A stretch of 64,000 nucleotides of DNA from Marsupella aquatica. Taxonomy: Eukaryota > Marchantiophyta. The translations under genes were made by a program, and so were the position numbers. Shown piece after piece: positions 47,232 through 60,618 of this stretch (within the stretch, counting starts at the first letter, position 1; each line of letters starts with the position of its first letter). The notes under the pieces were generated by a model. It was given only the letters and a program-made list of their open reading frames with translations. It was not told the DNA's origin and did no database searches. Where the stretch lies: assembly GCA_973895155.1 (NCBI GenBank), contig OZ316894.1, positions 15,810,001 through 15,874,000 of the forward strand. The letters are read 5' to 3'.

Positions 47232-48595
47232 GAATATGAAGGACTCCCAATTCCCAGAAGCTATATATATCAATTGCCAAGGGAGGAACTTCGCTCAATC
47301 ATTAGTTTGTTTGAATGGCACAATATTGTGTGTAAAAAGGCGTTAGGTTATTGTTCCAGATACATCTTCACTTGGCTTGTCCTCAAGACTGATTTTGTAG
47401 CCGTGGATGTTTAATTTGCAATTTAAGTATTCTTTACCTAGGACGAAGACCTAAGTACTTGTTCTTGAAATCTGATTTCATTCACATCAATTGATGGATC
47501 CTAAAATCCCCCGTATAGCACGATGACTACCACCACAGCCACTCCCCTTTCCAGGTAATACTCAGCTAGGTCCTGACAAGATCCAATGGACCATGTGGAT
47601 ATTAATCATGTGGAGTTGTTCCCATTAGTAAATGGATTTACAAGAACAATAGGTCCTGTTAAAAATAGATTTCTTCTCTTTCTTCTGATAAACCACGAAC
47701 AGTAGTTTCTATCACTCTGTCCCCTGGGCTGTGAGCCGGAAGGGTTTGGAGCCCATAACCCCGAGCAGCCCAAGGCATGGGTTACAGAACATAAACCCTC
47801 TCCTTGTGAATCTTCGAGAAATTATTGTTAGTGCCACGAACAATAGATCGAGATTTATAGCAGAGGAAAGAGATTTAGATCAGGGAATTTGCGGGCCAGG
47901 AAGGGATTATGGTTCAATGAAAAAAATCTCGGGCCAGGAAGGGGATTATGGTTCAATGAAAATCTAAAGGAGTACTCACAATGAGGGTTTACTAAGTTTA
48001 CAATAAACAAAGAAAATACACCGACGGCCCCAGAGCTTGCAGATTGGCTTACGGTGATTCTGATGGTCCAAGCCCTCCACATTCCACGTAGAGGTTCATA
48101 GTCTCTACAGAACAGGAGACACAGACTTTACTTTGCTGCCCCTTATCCGGCACCCTTACAAAAAAGATTAATTAATTAATTTGTTTCTGATGCGTGTTAT
48201 GATTGGCGTCGCACAAATACCCCTAGTTCTGAATACCCCAAACACCGACCGACCAAAACTTTTCAGGGACCGCATAGGATTCCCATGAGAATATTCACAA
48301 TTGTTACATTTAACTTACCCTGGTAGTACTATGGCTACAAACTAACCACGATTAAGAACATGCCCGTCCTGAACAATTGTATGCTCATTTTTCCTGCCCA
48401 GATTGACAGGGCGTCATACCAGCAGAAGTACGAAGTCATTAGAAACTGAAGCCTGGATGGATCTTGGTTGTGGCCGCATTATGACTTCATTACAATGAGC
48501 ACAAAAGTGGAAAACAGTAATAAATGAAGACTTCACTTAACACTTACAAAATTTCACATGGGTAAACTCAAAACCAGGCAGCACCAGTAGTCCCT

Positions 48596-48660
48596 AGTAA
48601 TGGCATGACCTAGAGCTCAAGTGATGTCTTTCAGGTTCAAGTCCATCAAATAGTCCAACC
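48596..48660 (+). repeat. Possible tRNA-derived (SINE-like) fragment
   Basis: A perfect B-box-type word GGTTCAAGTCC lies at about 48636-48646, and an A-box-like 'TGGCATGACCTAGAGCTCAAG' region lies about 30 bp upstream. No cloverleaf can be drawn, so this is at best a SINE relic. Confidence 0.3.
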
Positions 48661-49315
48661 ACCAAGGAGACCTATTCGACCACGACCAGCCAATGCTACA
48701 AAACTTGTAGCTGGAACAGGCTGTAAATGGAAAAGCACTGGATTATAGGTCACATTTCAGTCGAAAGTGAAAATGTTGGTATTTGATTCCAATTCAGCAT
48801 TCTGAGCAAGTCAATCCAATGAGCTTTACCAGTCCATTTGAGCTTCACAAACAAAGTGGAGGTCCAACTGGGCTTTGGTTTCAGCAAAAACACCTTCCCG
48901 TGTCAAAGTAAGATTCAAATAATTCAAGGGAAAATTGAAACATATGGACACTGTATTTTGTATGATTTGGGATATGGGAGGATCTTGGATAGGGATACGG
49001 TAATGATTGCTGCTGATAGTCCATGAAGCATAGGGTTGTTTTTGGTTTTTTGTTCAAAAGAAACAGTGCGCCAAATGTCTCCAACAGCCTCGGTGGCAAT
49101 GACCAGCTAGGCACAATGAAAAACAGAGCCAAGGGGCCATAGCACACAACAACCAAGCACCGCAGCACCGGAAACAGGGAACTGCCCAAACAAACCCTAG
49201 ATCTCCAAGTAACCTTATGCCCAGAGTGGATCAAGGCCATCCACTTTCAAACAATCATGACAGAAGTCGCATAACTGTTTCTGAAGATGGGGTGACCAGT
49301 CCCATCCTTTCTGTT

Positions 49316-49464
49316 ATTCTAGTGCTAGTGGGTCGAAGGTGCCAGTAAAAAGTTGAATCTCTAATGCAATGATCCCTAGTAATAACATCTTGCTGCTCTA
49401 GAGGAATTCTAGTGCTAGTGGGTCTAAGATGTCTGAATGCAATGATTCCTAGTAATAACATCTT
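49316..49464. repeat. Two imperfect direct repeats, 76 and 59 bp
   Basis: Both copies (49316-49391, 49406-49464) start ATTCTAGTGCTAGTGGGTC and end with 'aatgcaatgatNcctagtaataacatctt'. They differ by an internal deletion of about 16 bp. The stretch is non-coding. Confidence 0.85.
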
Positions 49465-52184
49465 ATGTGCTACACTTCTGTGGCTTGCCATGTTTCCTGG
49501 AATCATTCAAGGCACCACATCCATCCTGACTAATTGCTTCCCTACCTTGGGGATGACACCAAACCTGTCTATATCTAGACTCAAACATCAATAATGCTAC
49601 CATTGTATTCAAGGAATAATGCTACCATTGTTGGTACTATTTCTATTGGTCATCTTAATGATTTGTGTCAATGTCTGATTCAAGTCCCTGGACTTTCTCA
49701 CACTTTAGGTGCATTCAGGAGTAAAATGAAGCTCTATGTAAAATGTGTTATAAAGGAAACCAAGCAAACATTAGCTTGAAAGTTTGCAGCAGTTCCATGT
49801 AGAATGAGCTGCAAAGGGAACCACACAACGTTAGCTTGGAACATGTGTTGTCTTCTCTAACCATTTCATAACATTGTTTGGAAAGTTTTACCCAAAAAGC
49901 TTTCAAAACCTAAAATCTGGTGTCCATAAATTATTCGTCCAGATGAAAAACCAGTTCTCGTAAAGCTATCGTACAATGGGAGTGAACCGGTTGGACAACC
50001 TTGACACAACCATTCAAAATTTGGCAAGCAATGGCAGGTGTGATTACTACTTATGAGTGGAGTGAATTAGTTCAAGGACCCCTTGGTTATGTAAGCTTGT
50101 TTTTTTTTAACTATTTTGAACCATGAAGAGTTGCACATTGGAAAAGATAGATGAGAGGACAAAGATTAAATGGAAGATTCTATATGAAGTGAATTTTAAA
50201 GTTAGTCGGGACAATTTCATTGAAAACAAATACACATACATTCATGGTAATATTGAGGGCAATTCTCCATGCAAAATGTTTCCCTTAGTACCTCAATGTC
50301 TATACAATACATGCAACATTTCATATGGTTCATGCAAAATATTACTTTGTCCATAGTAGTTGAAAGGTTTTAGAGTCCTTCGGTATTCCTCTACCCATAG
50401 TAGTTATGGTGTTTCTTACCTTTTCTTGTTACTCTTCTATTCATAGTAGCCAAAAGGTTTTTTAAGTTACCTTGGTAAATGTTAGAGAAGTCAAAAGTTT
50501 TTTGTGTTTCTTATGTTAACTTGGTAAATGTTAGACTAGATGAAGAGTTTTTTCTACTTGTCATTATTATAAAAAAAGTGTAAATTAAAAAGAAAAATTG
50601 ACACAAATTACCAACAAACATTAATATATCAATCATAACTCATCCAAAGATTACTTTCTTTCACCCTATTTTATCTTTTTTTAATTTATTTTTCAATTTT
50701 CATTGGTTTTACAGTTATAGAGTCTAGATGTTTTTTTTTGCCTTGCCCCAAACACAAGTAGTCAGATTTGGTTCTTCTTGCATAACTAAGTTGTTTGTGA
50801 CAAATCATGTAGGTGTGACTCCACATGCATCCAAGAATTTTAGAAGGAATTTCACATGGGGGGTCTATAAACAAATTTCACACTAGCTTAAACCACCACT
50901 GGCCATACATATAAGGGGGAACTGTACACGAATTCACTTTTTTCCCAAATTAATACTCGTAACAAGGGGAGTGAATAGAAGTGAATAAAAGATGCCCTGA
51001 ACCAATTGCACACTTGCTTAAATCATCCTTTGCCATATATAAGGGGAACTGTCCACATTTCCCTAAAGACTTCAGTTTTCCTCACATTCCACTCACTCTT
51101 TTCCTCTACCTTGTCAGTAGCATCCATAACTCGAGGAAAAATTGCAAATATTGGTAGAATTTTGAGTGTATGTTTAAGGAGAATCATCCTAGGTTGAAGG
51201 AGAATAATCACACAATGTTTTTAGTAGGGCACACACATTTGACAAGACCCATCTTCATAATGGACAGTTAAGGTTTAATCTCCATTGCTCGTGTGGTGTA
51301 TGCAGCTGCCCTTAAATCTCCAAAGCTACTGGACCAGCCATCCCTGCCGTCAGTTCCCCTTGTGCCCTTATACTTACATCTCCTCCTTGCTGTCAGTTCC
51401 CTTTTGCCTTATGCTTACATCTCCCTGCCGTCAGTTCCCCGTGCCTTTGCTTACATCTCCTTTGACCGGCTGCTGTATTGCCAGCCCCATGGCGTACAAT
51501 CAGAGCCCTCGAAGCTGATTGGAAGTCCAGAATTTTGATTGCAGGTTGATTTGGAAAGGGCACATTGAACCGGGACTGCCAAGACTGTCAGTGGATTAGG
51601 AAAGGGCATATTGATGGTGCTATATGGAGGCTTGCACCATTCGATTGTTAGGGTCTTCCTAAATACCTCGGCCTAGTATACATCTTTTTCCTGGATGGAT
51701 TTATTTCGCATGTCAGGATGGCCGGGGGAGGGGAGGGGGGTGAAGTTGAAAGGGTGAGGCCTTAAAGGATGTCATGAGCCTGAGGGCAGTGGCAATGCTC
51801 TAGCGGTTGAGGTGTTGCTGACACTTCAAATCACAAAGTTTCCGTACACCAGTAATTAGAAAGATGATGAAGTCGGAGAGGACTACATCCGCACCGATAT
51901 CTGCGAGGAAATAAAATGTAGGGCTGCTCCTGAACCTGAACTATCTCAAGGGTTCAGATATCGTGCTGATCAATTTCGAGATATCATCTTTTCAGCTCAT
52001 CAAAGGTCCATTGCTCTGTAATCCATGAAAAATTGCTAGACTGTCTTTCGAATTACAGCCCTTCAACTTGTGTAAAACAATATACGCCGACCGAGTTACT
52101 CTCTTAACAAAAATGTAGGAAACCGCGGGTACAGAAGCAGACAACAAAGCAGCATGGAGAGCACATGACTAGATTACTGCGCAT

Positions 52185-52655
52185 CTAATGTGTTAATATA
52201 GTTTTCCCAAGAATGAACAAGGTAAGGGAGAACTCAATTCCAAACACTGCAAATAGAAAACCTCGGTCCAGAACAAAGCCATAGAGAGAAATCCCAGCAT
52301 TTGCAAACTGCAGGTAGTCCACTGCAACAAACACCAATAGCAAAACTATCAGTCAACTTCATCCAAACAGAAACAAAGCCAGGGCGATCTCAATGCCAAA
52401 CACAGCATAGAGGAACTCCCTGTCTAAAAAGAAACCATAGAGCGAAATGCCTGCATTGGCATACTGCAGGCACCCCACTGCAAGAGACAACAGTTGCACC
52501 GCTATCAGTTTTCTAAACTAACATAAATAGGTACTCAGAGAGAAATGTAGGTCAAACATAGAAGAGAGGAAGATCCGATCTAAGTTAAATCCATATATAG
52601 AAACCCCTCCTCTGGCAAACTGCAGATACTTCACTGCAACAATCAACAATCGACA
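52185..52655 (-). repeat. 156-bp tandem triplication of the terminal exon
   Basis: Acceptor-to-acceptor distance is exactly 156 bp twice (exon starts at 52633, 52477 and 52321). Each unit carries its own pyrimidine-containing intron end, CAG acceptor and coding part. Encoded starts are 'KYLQFARGGVSIYGFNLDR', 'GCLQYANAGISLYGFFLDR' and 'DYLQFANAGISLYGFVLDR'. Stops are TAG (52518-52520), TGA (52359-52361) and TAG (52185-52187). The unit nearest the common exons (52518-52633) is the most divergent. The open frames and aligned acceptors argue for selection on all three. Confidence 0.92.
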
Positions 52656-55425
52656 CCATCAGAAATGCAACCCAATGCAATCAGCTTCTGAAATAGTGAC
52701 CAGCCGGCAGTTGACAGATCGAAAGTACACATGTTACAACCAATTGATGCTGACAGTGTTTCACTAAATTTGAATCTTCTTCACTCCCGCGACAGGTTCA
52801 GGCTACAAACTTCAGGGGTCAAGGGCACAACCAGTATCATTCTCTAGAAGTCCTCTCTACTGACTTCCCATTACCACTATAAAGTTAATAATGAAAGCCG
52901 GTTAAAAGCTTGTAAATCAGCAGTTTGGGCATAAAGGAGTCGCAAAGTCTTAAAAAGGCCAGAAATACACCTAGCAGACAAAAAATAAAAGGTTTTAGTG
53001 GAGATGGAGGCATCTTTCAGTTTTTAGCCAGTCCGGGAAATGTGGGATAGGGCATATACCCTCACAAATGAAAACTGACATGGTGAATATGCGTTCTTCT
53101 GAGTCTCTCACCTAAGAACAGGCAGAAATTTTTCTAAAGGAACTTTCCGCCCAGAGAAACGGGAACTACTGCTAAAAAGGAAGCACATGAAGGGACTTTG
53201 TCATTCGAGAACAAAGTTATTGGGAAGTGTCCGCATTATTAACTTCGTTGTCTCACAACGAAATACTTTGCAGAAGTCTTTCATTAGAAACAGTAGAAAC
53301 GAAAAGACGTGCGTAGACTTAGCTCCCAAGACTCACAACAGCAGAAAGACTTGCAAAAAGTAAGAATACAGTCGGCACCGCCAGCATTCAAAAGTATTAT
53401 CGGCAATGTCTAAGTCAGGGATGAGATTTTTCATACTTAGAGCTTGCCGTTGTTGAAACGCCTCTATGTCATGCGGAGGCGGATGCGCTGGTCTGTCGGC
53501 CACATTGATAGCATACTCCAAGTCACCATAAGAACTATTGTACAGTAGAGGATGGGCAGGACCAAGGGGGTGCGAAGGAGACGATACATCATCTGAAGAC
53601 ACCGTGGACGGGCTGCAGGTAGCCACCGCATGCCACTGACTAACAATGGACATTATTCGCTGGGCTCTGTGCGTGATCTTTGCGGCTCCATGAAGGCAGA
53701 GAACACATCCACTGAGTTGAACGATTGAGCAAACCTGCAACACCATATACAATGGCCGCAGAAGTCAAACTTGACTTCTCCCAAAAGTTTCTCCGCAAAA
53801 AAAGTTTTTCTTCTTGCTCATAAGGTCTTCTAAGAAAACGAATTCACACGAAGATAAATTTCGTTCCTAGCAATGCCACGACCATGAGATAGAACTATGC
53901 CATCCACAAATTCCATCATACGTCACTTTGCAGCAAGATTGAAAAAATGTCATGCAGAGTCCAATCCCTGGTGCAAACTACCCAGAAAGAATACATGAAT
54001 GATTTAGCAACGTCCTCTTACCACAAGATCACCAGCTCTGAAGAAAGTAATCCTATTGTGTTTATCTGTGACCACGAAGAGGGAGGTCAACTGGCTGAAA
54101 GTTATTGTGAACATCGATAAGAGTACGAAATTCCGATAGCGATGGCTTATCAAGAGAAGCTGGTCGCGTATGCGCATGTGTTCTTTCAGGATGGTGGAAA
54201 CATCAGAAGTTTCTTCAAGTAGCTTGATGTAGCCTTGCAAGCGGAGTATTTGAAGTGAACACATTAATCTGAAGAGTACACAGACGAAGAGAAAGACATT
54301 CGATTTGTACAGCCATGAGACCAACGACACCGAGCATAGGATTATATTAAGTGCAGGATCTTGATAGAGGAACGGAATTTGCACTGCGGCACAAAGGTAC
54401 CACCATACTTTGTGTACCAGCTCCACTATCAGACAAGGAATAAGAATGTACACAAGCAATTTGAAAGAATTCTGCACAACAGCGGGCGGTACTTTGTTAG
54501 TAAGCGATGATGAGTAGTTTCACTATACTACAACCATGTCAACAGACTCTCAGCACAAAATTAGGGAATGAAGTTTTTATCAAGGCTCTGCGGTTGCAGC
54601 TAAGCCTCACACTGAAGCTTAACTAGTGCGAAACAAATCCCCTGACTCACCAGTAAAAAATGAGTGTTTAAAACCTTGAGACGCCCAAAAAACACCTGAA
54701 TGCTACAATTCGGGCAAGCCTTTCCGTCAAATGGCTAAAAGAAATCGGAATAAATGGAAGGTAAGAATTAAATGAAGTTAAAAGTGTGATGTTCGCTTCA
54801 GTTCTGCGTTACCAAGTTTAGAAAGTAACCCTAAAAGTGCAAAACGTGAGAGCCAAAGATAACGCTTACGTACATGGAGTTCTCGTTCGTATCCGAGTCT
54901 AACAGCTGTTGATTCATGGCCAAGTTTGTCAAGGAGCAGAACTTTCTTTAAACCATACTGGCGAAGAATTCTTGTGAGACAAATGAATGAAACAGCTCCC
55001 AAAGCCGATTCTGAGAAGTCGACAAGCTGCTGGAAAGGATGACTGTGATTGTAATCGCATTTCTCACAAGAAACGTACACCCAACTCAGCACAGGTACAA
55101 TAAGGGTAAAGAATAGGAAAATAATCCATGAGCAAACGAGCCGTGTTGTTGTTGACTGATCGAGTGTCAAGAAGAACAAGTAGTTTTGAAATCGTTCAAG
55201 CTCAACTACACTTGTCATCCTACTAGAGGAGAGTAGACTCCTATATATTCTTCGTACCACATTTAACCGAGGAGATCCTCCTGAACCCCGTAAACTCGAA
55301 GCCTTCTCCTCTTGACCAGAAGATTCTCCGGGCAGAGATGTAGGTTTCAATTGATTCTCCTCGGGCCCTTCATTCTCCACCTGTTGTTCAGGGTCCGGAG
55401 CCAACAACGGCTCGCCTGTCCCCAT
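52185..55425 (-). CDS. Gustatory-receptor-like membrane protein (DUF3537 family) with three alternative last exons
   Basis: Common exons are 55425-54874, 54471-54022 and 53734-53437; donors are CAT|GTACGTAAG, GTG|GTAAGA and A|GTATGA. The join gives 'GYERELH|NSFKLLVYIL', typical of plant DUF3537 proteins, which are multi-pass membrane proteins related in fold to animal gustatory receptors. Hydrophobic segments lie near residues 97-118, 135-155, 189-210, 225-245, 250-270 and 305-325. The N-terminal 90 residues are polar and probably cytosolic, as in this family. The third exon ends after 'FQQRQAL' in phase 1, and the last exon is present three times (52633-52518, 52477-52359, 52321-52185). Each begins TG, completing an ATG (Met) codon, and each encodes the final membrane segment and a stop. 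Products would be 471, 472 or 478 residues. The ligand and role are unknown. The 52185-52321 copy, ending 'FSLTLFILGKTILTH', is closest to the usual family C-terminus. Confidence 0.85.
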
Positions 55426-58400
55426 ATCCGATGCCTTTCTCCGTCCTATCTAGCTCAACCCTCCTTCAATTCAATCCCAAAGTGTTCAGGAGCTGTGGTA
55501 GAAGTACGAAAACCTGCCTAAGTCTTCGACCATTTGAAACCGAGGGAACTTCTACATGTCAGAGTTTGAGCAAGCCCGGAGACAGAAACGGCGAATTCTC
55601 CCAACCAGAATTTTGAGCAACGCACAGCATGCAGGTTGACTTCGTCAATGGTTCCAATTTTGTCCCCAGTGGCCAATGAATTCAATGATCCCATTCTTCG
55701 AAAGACGATCGATTGAGCACCAGAAATATCAGCTCAAGTTCTCACCAGCAACGCATTATATAATCAGCAAACTCCTCCTCCGCATTACGCAGCCCCTGAT
55801 ATAAAAGGTTACGTGACTTTCCAAGACTTCATAGAGAGTACTCGTAACCCGTGTCCACTGTTCTCGTCTGCCACCTCTACGTGATGACTGACGAAATGTC
55901 TCGTCAACGAAGGACAAGTCGGGGACCGCAAGCGCACCATTTACCGTTCCTCCAGCCGACAGCTTCACGTAATTAATGATGACAGGGACCAGAACATTAT
56001 GAGTCACAATACCACGCAAGTACACACATACCCCGAACACGAGAGAGATGGGAAGGGAGGGAGGGACACAGGCTGCCCGTCACCCTGATGTGAATAATAT
56101 TCAAGGAAATCCCTCCACGACACCGGTTACCACGTTCACATCACAAGTCCAAAGGTCGGTAGCGTGAGATTCCTGCTCTCTCGAGTCTTCAGAAGCAACC
56201 TACGGTACATGCACGGCACATTGCGCACAAGAACGAAAATCCACGAAGACGGACGAAATGGCCACAAATCCCGGAGCAATTGTGCAGGCCTCAGGACGCC
56301 TATTCCCGGCCATGACGAGCAGCAGCAGCGGACCAGGAACAGAGCAGGTCCACTCCTACTAGTAGGTCAGAAGTATATACCGTCGAAGTAGAAGGTGGCC
56401 CAGATGAGGCACATGAAGCCGAAGCATACGCATCGCCTGTATCAGAGCAGCCACACCTTGCAACAACCGACCCATCTTTCTCTCTCTCTCTGGCGCGCTC
56501 TCTCGCTAATGGAATAAAAATCTCTCTCGCTTCGAAAGGAAAACCGGACGAAGAATGGGATACCGGGAAGAAAGAACACGAAAGAGAAACCAAACGGAAC
56601 AGGACTGATGTTCTAAAGCAACGCAATTCTCGAAGAGAGAGAATCCAAATGGCTTCAAGATCGCTGAAAGACAAGAGAAGAAACGGCTGCGGCAGCTTGT
56701 GTAATAAATTATTGATTTGGCACGAGAAGAAGAGAAGTGAAGAGAAGAGGTGGATTGATATTGAGCTGTGCGACGAGGGAGGCAGGGGGAGCAGGGAGGC
56801 AGGGGATCCGTCCCATCGACAAACTCCCAGAAACAGTCCACCAAAGGGCTTCAATCCTCAAAAATAGGGCGAACAAGGTCTGGTCAGAGCTTCCCACTAA
56901 ACAGGCCCGTGACCCAAGGGGGTTAGGTCACATTAGGCTGAACAAAGTGGAAAAAAACAAAAAGAATGAAGTAAACACAAAAGACAAATCATTAAATGTT
57001 CCCCTCACCTCTTTCCTCTGCCTACCTTAAGCCATTATGATCTTGCCTGAATACAAATACTGTATGCAATACATTGGATTTTGTTTTGTTCCCTTTAGAA
57101 CAAGGAAAACCGTATAGAAATCTAGTATTGCACTTCAGTATTTCAGTTCGTATGTATTTCTGACAAAAGTATCTTGGGGGCTTTTTTGGTGCCCCTATCA
57201 CATAGCTGAACATAGTTCAGCCCATAACTACTGTAGTAGTATATGTGGAGTGAAGCTGGTCTAAGTGCAGCATGAATAAGTGCATTCCATGCATAAATAA
57301 TTCCCTAGCATTACAACCATAACCTTTGAAAATGCACCAAAAATACAGTGTGTGTAAAGTGCATATAGACCCTCAATATTGGCATTAACAGCCAAAAATA
57401 TAAATTCTTCTAATGTATGATTGCACATTTATCAGTTAGTGCAATGCATACATAAGAAGCATTTATTGATAAGTGCAGCAAACAACTACATAAAAGTAGT
57501 TTCATGCACTTATCTAGTTGAAATGTGCAATATGAGGGCTCCGGTATGAGAGGTCTGATGTGCGTGACCCAATAACACAACTGGGAAGTGCATAAGTGAT
57601 TTCCCATGCACTTAGTAGACAACGCAGACCATGCACATATGGAGAAATGCATAAATGAAATCCCGTGCACTTGTAGCATAGTAAATTTCATGGATAAGTG
57701 CTGGCTGGTGGTGTCTGCCCAGGAGCCTTGCACTTTAGACAAAGCTCACTTTGATCCACTCTATCTTACTAGTAAAGTGCGAACTACAGCCTACTGTTCA
57801 CAGCCTAGGGTGTAGAGTGAAGCCCCTAGACCGTAACTCTGGGGGCATAAGAAAATTGGGGGTGCGGGTGGAAAGTAAGGGTGAGCCAGTGTAAACTAAT
57901 AGGTTTTGGAAGGAGAAGCGGCACGGCGGATCTGGCTCTGTCACTTGGTAACACTATAATTGGCAATGGTACATGGAAAAGCAGGGAAGTGCACGCATGT
58001 GAATGCAAACCAGGGAAGTCCAAGATCAGCTGCATGGTCGATTTGATCAATTCGCCGTTTGATTTTGCTTTGCCGTTTGATTTTGAATTTGTGTGAGTGG
58101 ACTGTTATAAGGATTGATCGATGTTTTGCAGATTTGTCGGTAGCAGCATTTTCTCTCAACAAAAAGGCAAGGATAGCAATTAAGCTGCTGGAGATGTTGC
58201 GACTAGACGATGAGAGGCCGCTGCAGGACCAACTTCCTACGTAGCTCAGAACTTCCTCTGTAAGCTGGATAGGCTTTGAGACATCGAACTTGAACTTCGG
58301 CCTTGGAAAGGGTCCAACAAAGTGAAGTCGCTTATTTGTGCAGGGCTGATGAATGGCTTACTCTTTGCTGCTGCAAATGCTTCCAAGCACAACCACCACC

Positions 58401-60600
58401 TCCAAGCAAAACCACTTAAACGGCGTGCTTTGAGCTTGGTTGCCTGGCCGTTTTCCTGTCTCTGATTTCCGCCTGCTCTTCATGGTAAGAGAGAGGTAAT
58501 GTCTGCTTTAACAGGATTTGAGTTCGCTGCAGGGATCCGGGAGGGACTCCATCTATTGGCCTTGAGTATAATTAAGTCCTGCTAGTGAATATAGGAGTAG
58601 CACATCTAGCCTTAAGCACACACTTGATATGATTAGACTAATTGAGGTAACATATAGTAATAAAATTAAGAAATCTGTGAAACAGTCAGCCACAACATTT
58701 GAACTCAAGACATATGAGTCACTACTCAAGTGAGCTGCCACACAGCCATGCTTCTTTGGGCATGTTACTTAGTAACTCTATCCCTAGAGTAAGTATATGC
58801 CCAACACTCACTGCACACAAACATGTTAGGACATATAGACCCAAGCACCCCATCCATAAACTTTGAAATATCAATCCCCGCCCCATGATGATGAAGCTTA
58901 TATTTACTTCCCAGGGCTCCATCATTCAAGCAATTGGTCCCTTTCTTTGCCCTAGCTGTCCTTAAACAGGTTGTCCCCAATTAAGTCTACCCTTTCCATG
59001 TTCAATTACAATAAATTACTAGCCCCGACTACCCGTTCTTTGAACTTGAATAGCGGAGAGTACAATAAAAGTGTTATCAATTATATTCTCTATTCATATT
59101 CTTTGAAGGTTAATGAAATGGAAAAAAACACATCATGTAATAGTTATATACAATATACCATTGCCTTTGTATGGACATCCTTCTTTGTATGCACATATGT
59201 TGTGGTGGGGCCATAGTGCCCATTTTTTGAATGTAAATACTTAGAAATTATCAACAAAAAAACTTGTGTGATTGTGCCAGTTGACATACATCATAGTCAT
59301 GAGTGTTTCTCATGCACATGATGGCCATGGAGTTATGGTCTAGAGGCTTCACTCTTGACCTAGCCTCTTCAAAGTAGACTTCAATTAGCGCTTTTATAGT
59401 AAGATTAATTGATTTGTAGTCAAGATTTTTTATCTCAACACTTTGAAACTGCAGTATTAAATTGTATGGGTAATCATTTCAATTTGAATTCACCTCCTTG
59501 TGGTCCTTGATTCTCAGTACGGTGATTAACAATTTACTTGCCAGAGAATAATGGGTTTGTGACCAAAAAATATGGGAGCTTTGGATCACGCCCTGATCAC
59601 GCCCCGGATCATGTGGTCTTAGATAGATTGCTTCTCTCACTGGTCTGAATACACTGTAAATAATGTGGTGATTTGCTGTCTACTTATAATCACCCACTGA
59701 TATCTGAATGAACACTACTATGGCATTTGGTGTATATTGACATCAATTTAAATGCTCCTGACCAACACAAGGTTATATACATCATGAATTTTCCTTGGGA
59801 ATTTATACATCATGAATTTTTAAATTTGCTTGTTACTTTGGGAAGCATTTTTTACTCTCCAGGTTTATCAAGAATTTATAGTAGGAGCCTGAGTTGAAGA
59901 GTTTGTCTAAGTAACAGTTCCAGTAAGTACTGTACCTCTTGGACAAGCTCTACATAAACTCAAATTCAAAGTAGACCTTAATGTTCAAGACTACTAAGTG
60001 GTGATTTCATTATAGCTGTCTTATTCAATTTATTGAAGGTCACTATTTGTGGAAGCCAAACAACTTGCCTCCAAAATCAGTTCACTGGGAATTTCTTGCA
60101 ACAGCATAATTTTCTCAGTATTGAGCTGCTGTTGCAATGTAGTAGAGCATTATTTCAAGAATCAACTCAGTCAGTATCCACAAATATCTAAATCAATGTT
60201 CAATTAGAGTTCACATGCCAACTAGTGGCTGTCATTTCCTATTTTTTTCAACCTTGGAAAAGCACATCATATTTAAAGTTGACAGGATAAAGATGCAGGG
60301 AATTCAATGGTTGTTTTTCAGCTCCACTTTATAATCCATGGAGCTTAAGTAAGTGTCATTACCACAAAGTTGATGGGTGGGAATTTCAGATTATTTACAG
60401 TCCTCATTGGAAAATGTATTATAGTGGTGCTTTTGTAATTAAATAGAGTCATAAAGCTCCATCATGAATGTCCTTGAACTTGCACTTTCATAGACTTTGG
60501 GATCCACATAGTATAAACTGTGGGCACAAAAGATGGTCGAGAATCATAAACTAGAAGCTAGATGGTTGATGCAAACAGCATATGAGCTTGTTCATATCAA
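55426..60600. other. Intergenic region, including the 5' side of the receptor-like gene
   Basis: No other gene is recognised. A GA/CT-rich tract at about 56473-56530 probably accounts for the long minus-strand ORFs at 56300-56854. Repeated 'aagtgcataa/ttatgcactt' words between 57240 and 57680 suggest an eroded inverted-repeat element. AT-rich DNA fills 59.0-60.6 kb, where missing upstream exons of the COR413-like gene could lie. Confidence 0.4.
58680..58745 (-). repeat. Possible tRNA-derived SINE fragment
   Basis: Read on the minus strand it has an A-box-like 'TGTGGCAGCTCACTTGAG' and, about 25 bp later, a B-box-like 'TTGAGTTCAAATG'. The order and spacing fit a tRNA-derived SINE head, but both boxes are imperfect. 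Confidence 0.3.
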
Positions 60601-60618
60601 TCAACTAAACTACTTCAT

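Larger units (their letters stand above)
45016..52184. other. Seven-kilobase intergenic region
   Basis: No gene recognised. It holds short repeats (listed separately), AT-rich DNA around 50.1-51.0 kb, and Pro/Ser-rich by-product ORFs near 51.3-51.5 kb from a 'cctgccgtcagttcccc' word repeated at 51347, 51391 and 51425. The segment next to 52185 is presumably the 3' flank of the minus-strand receptor-like gene. Confidence 0.45.

Noticed and set aside
51790-51850. A-box/B-box-like words suggesting a SINE
   Set aside because: The B-box match (acttcaaatca) is too weak and no second feature supports it.
56300-56854. 184-codon minus-strand ORF upstream of the receptor-like gene
   Set aside because: It is generated by GA/CT-rich sequence; Ser/Leu/Phe-rich, with overlapping open frames and no domain.
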